Source of the DNA: Seohaeicola saemankumensis
GTDB taxonomy: Bacteria; Pseudomonadota; Alphaproteobacteria; Rhodobacterales; Rhodobacteraceae
Assembly: GCF_021021435.1 (NCBI RefSeq)
Contig: NZ_JAINWI010000015.1
Span: 62,001-126,000, forward strand
Reading direction: 5' to 3'
DNA length: 64,000 nt
Of this stretch, positions 25,846 to 36,554 are shown one piece after another. The stretch's first letter is position 1; each line of letters starts with the position of its first letter. Under the pieces are notes generated by a model. The model had not been told where the DNA came from, did not search any database, and saw nothing but the letters and a program-made list of their open reading frames with translations. Made by a program: the position numbers and the translations under genes.

Positions 25846-27633
25846 TCACTCCTGCGGGATAACGCGCAGGTTGAGCTCCATCAATTGCTGGCTCAAAGGC
25901 TCGCTCGGCGCGCCCATCATCAGGTCTTCGGCGCGCTGATTCATCGGGAATAGGATCACCTCGCGGATATTTGCCTCGTCCGCCAGCAACATCACGATCC
26001 GGTCGATCCCAGCGGCGCAACCTCCATGCGGCGGCGCACCATATTGGAAGGCGTTGACCATCCCGCCAAAGCGTTTCTCGACCTCGTCCTTGCCATAGCC
26101 TGCGATCTCGAACGCCTTGAACATGATCTCGGGCTTGTGGTTCCGGATCGCACCACTAACCAGTTCGTAGCCGTTGCAAGCCAGATCATACTGGAAACCG
26201 CGCACGGCCAGCGGATCACCCATCAGCGCGTCCATTCCACCCTGCGGCATGGAGAAGGGGTTATGCTCGAAGTCGATCTTGCCGGTTTCCGCGTCCTGTT
26301 CGTAGATCGGGAAGTCCACGATCCACGCAAAGGCGAAACGCTCCTTGTCGGTCAGACCAAGCTCTTCACCGATCACGGTGCGCGCTTTGCCCGCCACACC
26401 TTCGAACTGCTTGGGCTTGCCGCCGAGGAAGAAGGCCGCATCGCCGATGCCAAGACCAAGCTGCTGGCGGATCGCCTCGGTCCGCTCGGGCCCGATATTC
26501 TTGGCAAGGGGGCCTGCGGCCTCCATGCCTGATCCGTCCTCGGCCTGCCGCCAGAAGATATAACCCATTCCGGGCAATCCTTCCTTCTGGGCGAAAGCAT
26601 TCATCCGGTCGCAGAATTTGCGGCTGCCGCCTTTTGGCGCAGGGATGGCGCGGATCTGGGTGCCCTCCTGCTCCAACAGTTTGGCGAAGATGGCAAAACC
26701 CGAGTCTGCGAAATGCTCGGACACGACCTGCATCTTGATCGGGTTGCGCAGGTCCGGCTTGTCGGTGCCATACCACAGCGCGGACTCCTTATAGGAAATC
26801 TGCGGCCAGTCGGCGGCTGCATCGACCTTGCGTCCGCCGCCGAACTCTTCAAACACACCTGCAATCACGGGCGAGATCGTGTCGAATACGTCCTGCTGGG
26901 TGACGAAGGACATTTCCATGTCCAACTGGTAGAAATCTGTAGGGCTACGGTCAGCGCGCGGGTCTTCATCGCGAAAACAGGGTGCGATCTGGAAATACTT
27001 GTCAAAGCCCGACACCATCAGCAACTGCTTGAACTGCTGCGGCGCCTGCGGCAAGGCGTAGAACTTGCCTGGATGCAGGCGCGACGGCACCAGGAAGTCG
27101 CGCGCGCCCTCGGGCGAGGACGCTGTGATGATCGGGGTCTGATACTCGCGGAAGCCCTTGTCCCACATACGCTTACGCATCGAGGCGACCACGTCCGAGC
27201 GAAGCACCATGTTGCGCTGCATCGCGTCGCGGCGCAGATCAAGGAAGCGGTAGCGCAGACGTGTTTCCTCGGGATATTCCTGATCGCCGAACACCATCAG
27301 CGGCAATTCCTTGGCGGCCCCCAGCACTTCGATATCGCGGATAAACACCTCGATCTCGCCGGTCGGAATCTTGGGGTTTACGAGTGCCGCATCGCGCGCC
27401 TTCACCTCGCCGTCGATGCGGATGCACCATTCGGATCGGACTTTCTCGACCTGCGCGAAAACGGGACTGTCGGGATCGCAGAGGACCTGTGTGATGCCGT
27501 AATGGTCGCGCAGATCAATGAACAGCAAGCCCCCATGATCGCGCACACGGTGGACCCAGCCGGACAGGCGCACGGCGGCCCCAACATGAGAGATGTTCAG
27601 ATCGGCGCAGGTATGGCTGCGATAGGCATGCAT
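25846..27633 (-). CDS. aspS: Aspartyl-tRNA synthetase
   Basis: 595 residues from ATG 27633, the bacterial AspRS size. An N-terminal OB-fold anticodon-binding domain (about 1-105, with [19 protein letters not shown]), class II motif 1 near 160, motif 2 [20 protein letters not shown], a GAD insert (about 300-400) and motif 3 [11 protein letters not shown]. The GAD insertion is the bacterial type. Whether it also charges tRNA-Asn cannot be read from the sequence. The frame could extend seven codons to 27654. bchJ lies 87 bp upstream on the same strand. Confidence 0.97.
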   Translation of the reverse strand: MHAYRSHTCADLNISHVGAAVRLSGWVHRVRDHGGLLFIDLRDHYGITQVLCDPDSPVFAQVEKVRSEWCIRIDGEVKARDAALVNPKIPTGEIEVFIRDIEVLGAAKELPLMVFGDQEYPEETRLRYRFLDLRRDAMQRNMVLRSDVVASMRKRMWDKGFREYQTPIITASSPEGARDFLVPSRLHPGKFYALPQAPQQFKQLLMVSGFDKYFQIAPCFRDEDPRADRSPTDFYQLDMEMSFVTQQDVFDTISPVIAGVFEEFGGGRKVDAAADWPQISYKESALWYGTDKPDLRNPIKMQVVSEHFADSGFAIFAKLLEQEGTQIRAIPAPKGGSRKFCDRMNAFAQKEGLPGMGYIFWRQAEDGSGMEAAGPLAKNIGPERTEAIRQQLGLGIGDAAFFLGGKPKQFEGVAGKARTVIGEELGLTDKERFAFAWIVDFPIYEQDAETGKIDFEHNPFSMPQGGMDALMGDPLAVRGFQYDLACNGYELVSGAIRNHKPEIMFKAFEIAGYGKDEVEKRFGGMVNAFQYGAPPHGGCAAGIDRIVMLLADEANIREVILFPMNQRAEDLMMGAPSEPLSQQLMELNLRVIPQE

Positions 27634-27719
27634 GGGGCGGTCCCTTCGGGGCAAATGAGTTGGCCCGATACACCGCGCCTGCGCGTGGAAGTCAAGGGAT
27701 CAGCCCGATTTGCGGCTTT

Positions 27720-28322
27720 TCATGCGATATCGTGGCGGATCTCGAAGCGGCAGGCCGCGTGGCCAGTAGCGCAACAGCGCGGCTCGTGGCAGGTGAGATG
27801 CGGATGAACGAGGGTCTGAAAGAGCCGTGTGAAGACGCCCCGATGCCAGTCGCAAAGTGGATGATCGGCGACTTCGCCTTGCACAAGCGGGTTGGCGCGC
27901 AACTCGAAAATCAGCGGTGACACGACCAGAAACTGTCCCGATCCGGCAAAGGTCCAAGCATTGCGGGCGATGGCCGTCGACAACAGGCGCGCGGACAGCT
28001 GCCAGGGCAGTATTTTCAGCAGCCTTTGCGCCGCAGCCGGAATGCGGTGGGCAAGGATATAGTCGCCCGTGGCAACGCCCGCCTGCCCGCCAAGTTGCGC
28101 GGCCAGATCTGGCCGGTCATGGCGCAAAGCCTGATGCAGTCGTGCGACGGGGCGTTCCGGAATCATGTCTGATCCGTCAGGCAACACCTCAAGCCCTGCG
28201 CGGGTCATGAGCATGTCGCGCCACACGGCCCCGCCCGTTCTGTCCAGAAGCGGGACCAGTTGCAGCACAGCGTTCGGCCCGATCAGGCCAGCGCCATGGT
28301 TGGCCTTCTCCTGCTCAGACAT
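27720..28322 (-). CDS. bchJ: Bacteriochlorophyll biosynthesis protein BchJ (V4R domain)
   Basis: 200 residues from ATG 28322, overlapping bchE by 8 bp. The C-terminal V4R domain has the conserved cysteines [27 protein letters not shown] and the core [21 protein letters not shown]. BchJ was once called the 8-vinyl reductase; BciA/BciB now hold that role, and BchJ is thought to help deliver or handle porphyrin intermediates. Coupling with bchE is the Rhodobacter arrangement. Here the pair lies outside any larger photosynthesis cluster visible in the window. Confidence 0.9.
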   Translation of the reverse strand: MSEQEKANHGAGLIGPNAVLQLVPLLDRTGGAVWRDMLMTRAGLEVLPDGSDMIPERPVARLHQALRHDRPDLAAQLGGQAGVATGDYILAHRIPAAAQRLLKILPWQLSARLLSTAIARNAWTFAGSGQFLVVSPLIFELRANPLVQGEVADHPLCDWHRGVFTRLFQTLVHPHLTCHEPRCCATGHAACRFEIRHDIA

Positions 28323-29979
28323 CTTCCATCTGTTGCGAGCCGCCGCCACAGGCCTTCACCTTGGCCCCGTTGGGCATTTTGAAACCCTTGGCGCGTTCGG
28401 CTGCCCGTTCCTTGCCTTGCGCGCGCAAAGCCGCGCGCCGTTCTGCCGCGCGGGCGGCTTTGTCGGCGCTGGCGTCCCAATCCTCCATCTGCGCCTCGGC
28501 AATGGTGCGGGTCTCGTCAAAATGGAAATCAAGGTTGTTCTTGGATTGCGGCCCCGTATAGCCGACCTTGCCAAGATCATAGAAAGTGCGCGCAAAGCCT
28601 GCTTTCATGAACGCCTTGAGGCAGCCCAGAAGATAGCGCCGCCGGAAGCCCGTGCCGCGCCACGGGTAATGAAACAGAGCTTTTTTCAGATAGAAGCGGC
28701 GGTAGTTATTCATCACCCCGTCCAACAGTTCGCCCCGCGTCATGGCGGCGGGTTTCATGATGGGGGTGACGAAGTTGTAGCGGCTGAAGTCGAACACCTC
28801 GACCTGATCCTTCAACTCCTGAAACAGCGGCGTGAAGGGCCATGGGGTATACATGGCCCAGTTGGCCAGATCGGGCTGCCAGTCCCATGCCATTTTATAG
28901 GTCTCGTTCAAGGTCTCGGGGGTTTCATTATCAAGGCCCACGATGAATTGCGCCTCGACCAGGATATCGGCCTCGCGCAGCAAGCGGATCGCGGTCTTGT
29001 TTTCCTCGACCTTGGTCTCCTTGTTGAAGATATCCAGCTTCATTTGGGCTGCGGCCTCGGTGCCAAGGCTGACATGGACCAGTCCGGCCTTGCGATAAAA
29101 ACCCAGTAATTCGCGGTCACGGTAGATATCGGTAACGCGGGTGTTGATGCCCCATTTCACGCGGTCGGGCAGGCCACGGTCGATCAGTTCCTGACAGAAT
29201 TCGATGAACTTCTTGCGGTTGATCGTGGGTTCTTCATCCGCGAGGATGAAAAAGCCCACCTCGTGGTTGTTTACCAGATCTTCGATCTCGTCCACGACCT
29301 TTTTGGGGTCGCGCACACGGTAGTCGCGCCAGAATTTCCACTGCGAGCAGAAGGAACAGGTAAAGGGACAGCCGCGCGCCATATTGGGGATGGCGACACG
29401 GGTGTTCAGGGGGATATACTTGTATTTCTCCCATTCCAGAATGGACCAGTCGGGGCTGATCCCGTCCAGATCCCTGACAGTGCTGGCGGCTGGTGTTGCC
29501 ACGATGTGGTCGCCCTCGGCAAAGGCGATACCCTTGACCTTATGACGGTCGGCAGGCCATCGACCATCCTCGATCGTCAGCATCAACTCGGTCAGGATCT
29601 CCTCGCCCTCGCCCCGCACGATCACATCGACCCAAGGCGCCTCTGAGATGACCTGTTTATACATGAAAGTCGCATGCACACCGCCCAGCATCCGCACCGC
29701 GTTCGGACAGTGTTCCTGCGCCAACTTCAGCACGTCTTCGGCGCGGTAGATCGACGGGGTGATCGCCGTAACGCCCACAACATCGGGCTGGATCGCGGCC
29801 ATCCGCGTGGCCAAATCGGCATCGCCGATATTGTCGGTCATCGCGTCGATGAAATGGATATCGTCAAAACCCGCCTTGCGCAGGCTTCCCGACAGATAGG
29901 CGACCCAAGCGGGTGGCCATGTTCCTGCAATCTCGGCCCCGCCCGAGCGGTAATTGGGGTGAACGAAAAGAATACGCAT
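28315..29979 (-). CDS. bchE: Anaerobic Mg-protoporphyrin IX monomethyl ester cyclase BchE
   Basis: 554 residues. Oxygen-independent formation of ring E of bacteriochlorophyll. N-terminal cobalamin-binding-like domain (about 1-150; [27 protein letters not shown]), then a radical-SAM core with [13 protein letters not shown] (C-x3-C-x2-C, about 208-220). The C-terminus is charged ([19 protein letters not shown]-type). Start [16 protein letters not shown] has AGGGAG upstream. The promoter holds overlapping PpsR-type and FnrL-type sites, fitting an enzyme needed when oxygen is absent. Confidence 0.96.
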   Translation of the reverse strand: MRILFVHPNYRSGGAEIAGTWPPAWVAYLSGSLRKAGFDDIHFIDAMTDNIGDADLATRMAAIQPDVVGVTAITPSIYRAEDVLKLAQEHCPNAVRMLGGVHATFMYKQVISEAPWVDVIVRGEGEEILTELMLTIEDGRWPADRHKVKGIAFAEGDHIVATPAASTVRDLDGISPDWSILEWEKYKYIPLNTRVAIPNMARGCPFTCSFCSQWKFWRDYRVRDPKKVVDEIEDLVNNHEVGFFILADEEPTINRKKFIEFCQELIDRGLPDRVKWGINTRVTDIYRDRELLGFYRKAGLVHVSLGTEAAAQMKLDIFNKETKVEENKTAIRLLREADILVEAQFIVGLDNETPETLNETYKMAWDWQPDLANWAMYTPWPFTPLFQELKDQVEVFDFSRYNFVTPIMKPAAMTRGELLDGVMNNYRRFYLKKALFHYPWRGTGFRRRYLLGCLKAFMKAGFARTFYDLGKVGYTGPQSKNNLDFHFDETRTIAEAQMEDWDASADKAARAAERRAALRAQGKERAAERAKGFKMPNGAKVKACGGGSQQMEDV

Positions 29980-30020
29980 GGCCGACTCCCTGTTACTTTC
30001 AGGAAATCTGACATATTAAG

Positions 30021-30038
30021 TGTCAACTTAAATTGACA
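30021..30038. promoter_or_regulatory. PpsR/CrtJ operator upstream of bchE
   Basis: TGTCAACTTAAATTGACA fits TGT-N12-ACA exactly and is a full palindrome in its outer six bases. It lies 42 bp upstream of the bchE start, where the -35 region would be, so binding should repress under oxygen. Confidence 0.75.
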
Positions 30039-30046
30039 CAGATCAA
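30033..30046. promoter_or_regulatory. FnrL-type box overlapping the PpsR operator
   Basis: TTGACACAGATCAA matches TTGAT-N4-ATCAA at 9 of 10 positions and shares 6 bp with the PpsR site. Centre 30039.5; a transcription start near 29998 would place it at -41.5. It overlaps the stop codon of the second V4R gene. Confidence 0.55.
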
Positions 30047-30669
30047 GCTGTGTTTAGCACCGGATCCATGCTCAGGCGGAACCGGCAGGCATCGGCGCCG
30101 GTGGCCATGCAGCTTGTCTCGACACAGCTTAATCGGCTATGCGCCATGCGGCGGAAAGTGTGTTGCAATAATTCCTCATGCCAGGCGCAGACCGGACCAT
30201 TGCTGCGCTCGCCCCGTATCAAGGGGTTGTCGATCATCTGGAACTCGCTGGTGCTGAGCAGGCTGAACTTGCCCGATCCGCTGAAAGTCCATGAATTCTG
30301 CGCTGCGTTGCGGCCCAGCATCCAAACGGCCATACCCCATGGCATGCCCGACAACAGCAACCGCGCCCGTGCCGGAATCCGGTTCTGCATCAACCAATCG
30401 ACAGCATCACGCGCCGCCTCGCGCTGAATCGCCTCGGCCAAGTCGGGATATTCACGTCGCAAGGACTGGTGCAGAACCGCCACCTGCCGCTCGCGCACCG
30501 GTTCGCCGGGTTTGGGAAGCTGCGTGAACCGCGCCTCATCCAGAAGTCTAGCGGCGGTATCCTGCCCCAGTCTCCGTTCAATCGCAGCCACCAGCGGCAA
30601 AACGGTTTGCGACCCCATCATGCCCTTGCGGCGCGGCGCGCGCAGCAATCCTGCGGTCGGCGCGGTCAT
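30043..30669 (-). CDS. Second BchJ-like V4R-domain protein
   Basis: 208 residues from ATG 30669. Paralogue of the downstream bchJ: the same block NSWTFSGSGKFSLLS, then CAWHEELLQHTF and LSCVETSCMATGADACRF near the C-terminus, preserving the V4R cysteines. It has a longer N-terminus than BchJ. It reads toward bchE, which starts 63 bp after its stop, so the order is V4R-bchE-bchJ. A PpsR-type operator lies 150 bp upstream. Function unknown; a role in binding a bacteriochlorophyll intermediate is inferred from kinship and place. The frame extends upstream to 30753 without a good start. Confidence 0.75.
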   Translation of the reverse strand: MTAPTAGLLRAPRRKGMMGSQTVLPLVAAIERRLGQDTAARLLDEARFTQLPKPGEPVRERQVAVLHQSLRREYPDLAEAIQREAARDAVDWLMQNRIPARARLLLSGMPWGMAVWMLGRNAAQNSWTFSGSGKFSLLSTSEFQMIDNPLIRGERSNGPVCAWHEELLQHTFRRMAHSRLSCVETSCMATGADACRFRLSMDPVLNTA

Positions 30670-31033
30670 TTTGTGATCGCCTGCTGCTGTGGTTCGGACC
30701 GTTTCATTCTTATTCCTTCTCTCCTGGTTCCGCGAAGGGACGGGAAAGCACAAAGTTTAGGGCGCAATAGCCGTAAGAAGGAAAAAGTGGCGTCGCAACG
30801 CTTACTGTGACCCAAACCTGTCAATGAAAGTTGACATAAGTATCACGCTGCCGCGAAACAAGTGCTGTTGGCAGATGCGTGCAAGCATGTGGATTTGGCT
30901 GCCAAACAGGGCTTGCGCCGCAACTCGGGATGTCTATAACCCACGAGAATTTGCGCGCGGGGCTGCCCCCCGTGACGCCAAGCTGCCGCGCAGGCTCTGC
31001 CTTCTCAACGTGCCGCGCCACAAGGGGACCGAC
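30670..31033. other. Divergent intergenic region between the V4R gene and carB
   Basis: 364 bp without a gene. It holds the PpsR-type operator at 30819-30836 and, next to carB, AAGGGG before the start codon. Small frames here lack ribosome sites and family resemblance. Confidence 0.6.
30819..30836. promoter_or_regulatory. Second PpsR/CrtJ-type operator
   Basis: TGTCAATGAAAGTTGACA fits TGT-N12-ACA and shares the outer bases TGTCAA/TTGACA with the bchE site. It lies 150 bp upstream of the second V4R gene and about 200 bp from carB. Confidence 0.65.
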
Positions 31034-34000
31034 ATGCCAAAAAGAACCGATATCTCGTCCATCATGATCATCGGAGCCGGTCCCATTGTGATCGGACAGG
31101 CCTGCGAGTTCGACTATTCCGGCGCACAGGCGTGCAAAGCTTTGCGCGAGGAAGGGTACCGCGTCATCCTTGTCAATTCGAACCCTGCGACGATCATGAC
31201 TGATCCGGGCCTAGCGGACGCCACCTATATCGAGCCGATCACCCCCGAAGTCGTCGCCAAGATCATCGAGAAAGAACGGCCTGATGCGCTGCTGCCCACG
31301 ATGGGCGGACAGACGGGATTAAACACTTCGTTGGCTCTGGCCGATATGGGCGTGCTGGAGAAGTTTGGGGTCGAGTTGATCGGTGCCAATCGCCAAGCTA
31401 TTGAAATGGCAGAAGATCGCAAGCTGTTCCGCGAGGCAATGGACCGGATCGGGTTGGAGAACCCGAAGGCAACGATTGTCGCGGCGCCCAAGAAAGAGAA
31501 CGGCAAATTCGATATCGCCGCCGGTGTGAAACAGGCGCTTGAGGCGCTTGAGGATATCGGCCTGCCGGCCATCATCCGCCCTGCATTCACGCTGGGCGGC
31601 ACGGGTGGCGGCGTCGCTTATAACCGCGACGATTACGAATATTACTGCCGCTCGGGGCTTGAAGCCTCGCCGATGGCGCAGATTCTCGTCGATGAATCCC
31701 TTCTGGGCTGGAAGGAGTTCGAGATGGAGGTCGTGCGCGATCGCGCCGATAATGCGATCATCGTCTGTTCGATCGAAAACGTCGATCCAATGGGCGTGCA
31801 TACAGGCGATTCGATTACCGTGGCCCCTGCCCTGACGCTGACCGACAAGGAATACCAGATCATGCGGAACGGCAGCATCGCCGTACTGCGCGAGATTGGT
31901 GTTGAGACCGGCGGCTCCAACGTGCAATGGGCGATCAATCCTGCGGATGGGCGCATGGTCGTGATCGAGATGAACCCCCGCGTGTCGCGGTCCTCGGCTC
32001 TGGCGTCCAAGGCGACGGGTTTTCCGATTGCCAAGATCGCGGCGAAGCTGGCGGTGGGTTACACGCTGGACGAGTTGGACAACGATATCACCAAGGTGAC
32101 ACCTGCCAGCTTCGAACCGACAATCGACTATGTCGTGACCAAGATCCCGCGCTTTGCTTTCGAAAAGTTCCCCGGCAGCCAGCCCAACCTGACCACAGCG
32201 ATGAAGTCCGTGGGCGAGGCGATGGCGATTGGCCGCACGATCCACGAATCGCTGCAGAAGGCGCTGGCGTCTATGGAAACAGGCCTGTCCGGTTTTGACG
32301 AGGTCGAGATCGAGGGCGCGCCTGAAAAGTCTGCCGTGATCAAAGCCATCTCCAAAGCAACGCCCGACAGGATGCGAACAATCGCGCAGGCTATGCGCCA
32401 TGGTCTGACAGATGACGAAATTCACGCGACCACCATGTTCGATCCGTGGTTCCTTGCCCGTATCCGCGAGATCGTTGACGCGGAGGACGAAGTACGTCGC
32501 AACGGGCTGCCTGTCACCGAATACGGTCTTCGCAAGCTCAAGATGATGGGGTTCACCGATGCGCGTCTGGCCAATCTGACGGGCCGCACCGAAGCCAATG
32601 TCCGCCGCGCGCGCCAGAACCTTGGTGTGAACGCCGTGTTCAAGCGCATTGACACCTGCGGCGCAGAGTTCGAGGCGCAGACGCCCTATATGTATTCCAC
32701 CTATGAAGCCCCCGCGATGGGCGATGTGGAATGCGAGGCACGGCCTTCGGATCGCAAGAAAGTGGTGATTCTGGGCGGCGGTCCCAACCGGATCGGTCAG
32801 GGCATCGAGTTTGATTATTGCTGCTGCCACGCCTGCTTTGCCCTGTCGGATGTGGGCTATGAAACCATCATGATCAACTGCAACCCCGAGACCGTGTCGA
32901 CCGACTATGACACCTCGGATCGGCTTTATTTCGAGCCGCTGACCTTCGAGCATGTGATGGAGATTCTGCGGGTTGAACAAAGCAACGGCACCTTGCACGG
33001 CGTGATCGTGCAATTCGGCGGCCAGACCCCTCTGAAACTGGCCAATGCGCTTTATGAAGAAGGTATTCCGATCCTTGGCACGACGCCGGACGCCATCGAC
33101 CTTGCTGAGGACCGCGAGCGGTTCCAGCAGCTTGTCCAGCGTCTGGGTCTGAAACAGCCGCGCAACGGTATTGCATCCACCGACGCGCAGGCGCTGGCGA
33201 TTGCCGAGGATATCGGCTTCCCGCTGGTGATCCGCCCCTCTTACGTGCTGGGGGGGCGCGCGATGGAGATTGTGCGCGATATGGCCCATCTTGAGCGATA
33301 TATCCGCGAGGCGGTGGTCGTGTCGGGAGACAGCCCAGTCCTGCTCGACAGTTATCTGTCCGGCGCCGTGGAAATGGATGTGGACGCGCTTTGCGATGGC
33401 AAGACCGTGCATGTCGCCGGCCTGATGCAGCATATCGAAGAGGCGGGCGTGCATTCCGGCGATAGCGCCTGTTCGCTGCCCCCCTATTCGTTGCCGCAGC
33501 GCATCATCGACGAGGTGCACAAGCAGACCGAAGCGCTGGCGCTTGCCCTTGGTGTTGTCGGTCTGATGAACGTTCAATTCGCCGTCAAGGATGATGAGGT
33601 CTATCTGATCGAGGTCAACCCGCGTGCCTCGCGCACCGTGCCTTTCGTGGCAAAAGCCACCGATAGCGCGATTGCGTCCATCGCCGCGCGCCTGATGGCT
33701 GGCGAGCCGATGGCGAATTTCCCGCATCGCGGCCCCTACCCCAAGGATGCAAAACCCGGCACCCTGCCAATGGCAGATCCGCTGACGCTAGCAGATCCTG
33801 CAATGCCCTGGTTCTCAGTCAAAGAGGCGGTGCTGCCCTTCGCCCGCTTCCCCGGTGTCGATACGATCCTGGGCCCTGAAATGCGCTCGACCGGCGAGGT
33901 GATGGGCTGGGACGTGTCCTTCCCGCTCGCCTTTCTCAAGGCACAATTGGGTGCCGGCACCGACCTGCCACGCGAGGGCCGCGTCTTTATCTCGATTCGT

Positions 34001-34363
34001 GACGCCGACAAGACCGCCGACATGATCGAGGCCGCGCAGATCGTGACAGCCCTTGGCCTGCAGATTGTGGCAACAAGAGGCACAGCTGCATGGTTGCAGG
34101 AAAATGGCGTGACTTGCGAGGTCGTGAACAAAGTCTACGAAGGTCGTCCGAATATCGTGGATATGCTGAAAGACAGTGGAATCACGCTGGTTATGAACAC
34201 GACCGAAGGCGCGCAGGCAGTCGAGGACAGTCGTGAAATTCGCAAAGTGGCGCTTTATGACAAGATCCCTTATTTCACGACCGCAGCGGGCAGCCATGCG
34301 GCAGCACTTGCCATGCGCGCAAGAGAAGAAGGCGATTTTACGGTCATGCCGCTGCAAGGCTGA
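31034..34363 (+). CDS. carB: Carbamoyl-phosphate synthase large subunit
   Basis: 1109 residues from ATG 31034 ([22 protein letters not shown]), slightly longer than E. coli CarB (1073). Makes carbamoyl phosphate for arginine and pyrimidines with CarA. Two homologous halves, each with an ATP-grasp domain (about 1-400 and 600-970; [15 protein letters not shown] and [16 protein letters not shown]), an oligomerisation domain between, and a C-terminal allosteric MGS-like domain (about 975-1109, [12 protein letters not shown]). carA is not in the window, as in other Rhodobacterales. The longer frame from 30824 adds 70 residues with no family match. Confidence 0.97.
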   Translation: MPKRTDISSIMIIGAGPIVIGQACEFDYSGAQACKALREEGYRVILVNSNPATIMTDPGLADATYIEPITPEVVAKIIEKERPDALLPTMGGQTGLNTSLALADMGVLEKFGVELIGANRQAIEMAEDRKLFREAMDRIGLENPKATIVAAPKKENGKFDIAAGVKQALEALEDIGLPAIIRPAFTLGGTGGGVAYNRDDYEYYCRSGLEASPMAQILVDESLLGWKEFEMEVVRDRADNAIIVCSIENVDPMGVHTGDSITVAPALTLTDKEYQIMRNGSIAVLREIGVETGGSNVQWAINPADGRMVVIEMNPRVSRSSALASKATGFPIAKIAAKLAVGYTLDELDNDITKVTPASFEPTIDYVVTKIPRFAFEKFPGSQPNLTTAMKSVGEAMAIGRTIHESLQKALASMETGLSGFDEVEIEGAPEKSAVIKAISKATPDRMRTIAQAMRHGLTDDEIHATTMFDPWFLARIREIVDAEDEVRRNGLPVTEYGLRKLKMMGFTDARLANLTGRTEANVRRARQNLGVNAVFKRIDTCGAEFEAQTPYMYSTYEAPAMGDVECEARPSDRKKVVILGGGPNRIGQGIEFDYCCCHACFALSDVGYETIMINCNPETVSTDYDTSDRLYFEPLTFEHVMEILRVEQSNGTLHGVIVQFGGQTPLKLANALYEEGIPILGTTPDAIDLAEDRERFQQLVQRLGLKQPRNGIASTDAQALAIAEDIGFPLVIRPSYVLGGRAMEIVRDMAHLERYIREAVVVSGDSPVLLDSYLSGAVEMDVDALCDGKTVHVAGLMQHIEEAGVHSGDSACSLPPYSLPQRIIDEVHKQTEALALALGVVGLMNVQFAVKDDEVYLIEVNPRASRTVPFVAKATDSAIASIAARLMAGEPMANFPHRGPYPKDAKPGTLPMADPLTLADPAMPWFSVKEAVLPFARFPGVDTILGPEMRSTGEVMGWDVSFPLAFLKAQLGAGTDLPREGRVFISIRDADKTADMIEAAQIVTALGLQIVATRGTAAWLQENGVTCEVVNKVYEGRPNIVDMLKDSGITLVMNTTEGAQAVEDSREIRKVALYDKIPYFTTAAGSHAAALAMRAREEGDFTVMPLQG

Positions 34364-34739
34364 AACCAGTTTGGTCAAGGCCAGGTATCTTTAGATACAA
34401 GGCTGCACCCGAAATATTTTTGCGACGTCAGATTTGTTGCGTAGCGGTAACAAGGGTGCGAACTTGTTGCGCGCGACTTAATTTTTTTGTCCCGCAATCA
34501 ATGGTTGGATGCTAGTTCTTCTGCATCTGCACGCTGTGGCAGACATACGAGTGGCCTTGATTCTCCGTCAGGGCATCGTTTTGGTCCGTCGCGTTTCTAT
34601 CCTTGGAGAGGATAGAGCCAGAGTTTCTGGCAGCAACGCGGCGGACTTTGAAAAGCCACATTCCTGAACCCGCATTTCACCCCTCCCGAACGCGCCAATG
34701 TGCTTGTCTTTGGCCGGCCTCCCGGACTAGACCGGCCAA
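34364..34739. other. Intergenic region between carB and tdk
   Basis: 376 bp without a convincing gene. Contents: a short hairpin GTATC-TTTA-GATAC at 34384-34397; a hairpin GTAACAAG/CTTGTTGC (34447-34470, one G-T pair) followed 11 nt later by seven T, a possible carB terminator; CTATCCT-TGGAG-AGGATAG (34598-34616); and the long hairpin abutting tdk at 34709-34740. An undiscovered small RNA is possible but I cannot support one. Confidence 0.5.
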
Positions 34740-34740
34740 A
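34709..34740 (+). promoter_or_regulatory. Stem-loop ending on the tdk start codon
   Basis: TTTGGCCGG (34709-34717) pairs perfectly with CCGGCCAAA (34732-34740), 9 bp with a 14-nt loop. The last A is the first base of the tdk ATG, and no ribosome site is visible between stem and start. It could block initiation or act as an attenuator. Confidence 0.45.
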
Positions 34741-35378
34741 TGGCAAAGCTCTATTTTCATTACTCCACTATGAATGCAGGCAAATCGACTGTCCTGCTAC
34801 AGGCTTCGCACAACTACCGAGAGCGGGGTATGGAGACCTATCTGTTGACTGCACAGGTGGATGGCCGCGCCGGTCGAGGGCGTGTCGCCTCGCGCATTGG
34901 AATCGGTCAGGAGGCTGACACATTCGCCCCCGGTGACGATCTGTTTGCGCGCCTCAAAGATAGAATCAGGCAGGCACCTGTGGCATGCGTCTTCATAGAC
35001 GAGGCGCAGTTTCTGGAACCCGCGCAGGTCTGGGATCTGGCGCGGGCTGTGGATGATCTGGGTCTGCCCGTCATGTGCTATGGATTGCGGGTGGATTTCA
35101 GGGGCCAATTATTCCCCGGATCGGCCACGCTACTGGCGCTTGCGGATGAATTGCGCGAAGTGCGGACGATCTGTCATTGCGGGCGCAAGGCGACGATGGT
35201 CGTCCGCAACGATGCCGAAGGGCGCGCGCTACGCGACGGCGCACAGGTGCAGATCGGCGGAAACGAAACCTATGTCAGCCTGTGCCGACGCCATTGGCGC
35301 GAGGCGGTGGGCGATTTGCCGCATGGGACGGCTTGGGCGGATCAGACCCGTTTGATCAGCACCGATCCGACGGAATAG
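34740..35378 (+). CDS. tdk: Thymidine kinase (type II, tetrameric)
   Basis: 212 residues. Salvage enzyme making dTMP from thymidine. P-loop YSTMNAGKST (8-17), Walker B FIDEAQFL (about 85-92), CYGLRVDFRGQLFPGS lasso-type substrate loop and a zinc site with CHCGRKAT and a late CRRHW; only three of the usual four cysteines are obvious. The start MAKLYFHYSTMNAGKS is the family start. Its last 37 bp overlap the 3' end of the KAS III gene on the other strand. Confidence 0.95.
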   Translation: MAKLYFHYSTMNAGKSTVLLQASHNYRERGMETYLLTAQVDGRAGRGRVASRIGIGQEADTFAPGDDLFARLKDRIRQAPVACVFIDEAQFLEPAQVWDLARAVDDLGLPVMCYGLRVDFRGQLFPGSATLLALADELREVRTICHCGRKATMVVRNDAEGRALRDGAQVQIGGNETYVSLCRRHWREAVGDLPHGTAWADQTRLISTDPTE

Positions 35379-36463
35379 CCTGCGCCAAAAGAACAGATCA
35401 ACCCCAGATCGCCTGACTTCAGATCCGCCGAATGCTTGGCAAAGGCAATGATGGACCCTGCCGAGGATGTATTGGCGTAATCCTGCAAGATATTGGGCTG
35501 CTCGCCCGGTGCCGGTTCGCGGCCCAACACCTTGCGACCGATAAAATCGTTCATCGACTTGTTGGCCTGATGTAGCCAGAGGCGACAGAGTTGGTCCGAT
35601 CCGACACCCTCTGCCGCGAGATGGGCGAGGATGTGTTCGGACACCATCGGCACCACCTCCTTGAACACTTTGCGCCCGTTCTGCATGAACTGCATGTCCC
35701 GCCTGTCTGCCGTGCCATCTGGACGCGAGCGGCGCAAAAAGCCGTTATTGTTGCGTATATTGTTGGAAAACTGGGTGGCGCAGCGGGTAGACAGCACCTT
35801 GAAATACCCGTCTTTCGCGTCCTCCTCCCGCTCGATCACCGTGGCGGTGCAGACATCGCCAAAGATAAAATGGCAATCGCGGTCGCGCCATTCCAGATGG
35901 CCTGAACAGATTTCGGGGTTGACGACAATCGCACGGCGGGCCGATCCGGACCGCACCATATCGGAGGCCGCCTGAATCCCGAAGGTGGCCGAAGAACAGG
36001 CAACATTCATGTCAAATGCAAAGCCGCCTGCGCCCAGAAGCTGTTGGATCTCAACCGCGACGGCGGGATAGGCGCGTTCCATGTTGCTGGCCGCACAGAT
36101 GACCAGATCAATATCCGCCCCAGTCAGTCCTGCCATTGCAAGCGCCTTGGTGCAGGCATCCAATGCCATTTCGGCCATGACGCCGGGTTCGTCATCGCTG
36201 CGCTGGCGCAGCAGCGGATGCATCACTGTGGGGTCCAGAATGCCCGATTTATCCAGCACATAACGCTGCTCGATCCCCGACGCCTTGAAGATGAACTCGG
36301 ACGAGGAGTGATCCTTGGCCATGACTGTTCCTGCCGCGATCTCGTCCGCGTGTTCGGCATTGAACATGTCCGCATAAGCGTTGAAGGCGACAACCAGTTC
36401 GTCATTGGTGATGGTTTGGGAGGGCGTAAACACCCCTGTGCCGCTGATGACTGGCTGGTACAT
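35342..36463 (-). CDS. Beta-ketoacyl-ACP synthase III-like enzyme, long form
   Basis: 373 residues from ATG 36463, longer than FabH (about 320). Thiolase-fold condensing enzyme with the KAS III triad: Cys in MNVACSSATFGIQ (about 157), His in LWLHQANKSMNDFIG and Asn in DYANTSSAGSIIAF. An insert about 35-80 after FTPSQTITNDELV resembles the long KAS III of Pseudomonas that takes octanoyl-CoA directly into fatty acid synthesis. It is away from plsX/fabH. Its 3' end overlaps tdk by 37 bp. Confidence 0.85.
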   Translation of the reverse strand: MYQPVISGTGVFTPSQTITNDELVVAFNAYADMFNAEHADEIAAGTVMAKDHSSSEFIFKASGIEQRYVLDKSGILDPTVMHPLLRQRSDDEPGVMAEMALDACTKALAMAGLTGADIDLVICAASNMERAYPAVAVEIQQLLGAGGFAFDMNVACSSATFGIQAASDMVRSGSARRAIVVNPEICSGHLEWRDRDCHFIFGDVCTATVIEREEDAKDGYFKVLSTRCATQFSNNIRNNNGFLRRSRPDGTADRRDMQFMQNGRKVFKEVVPMVSEHILAHLAAEGVGSDQLCRLWLHQANKSMNDFIGRKVLGREPAPGEQPNILQDYANTSSAGSIIAFAKHSADLKSGDLGLICSFGAGYSVGSVLIKRV

Positions 36464-36554
36464 GACAAAACCTCTCTGAATGGTGACCCAGATCATCCCA
36501 GTGCGGCGCCTAGGTCAAGCCCCCGTCCCTTTGCCGTTCCGGTGACAGCGCACG

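Noticed and set aside
31319-33727. 802-codon open frame antisense to carB
   Set aside because: Same shadow effect; carB is complete and unmistakable on the plus strand.
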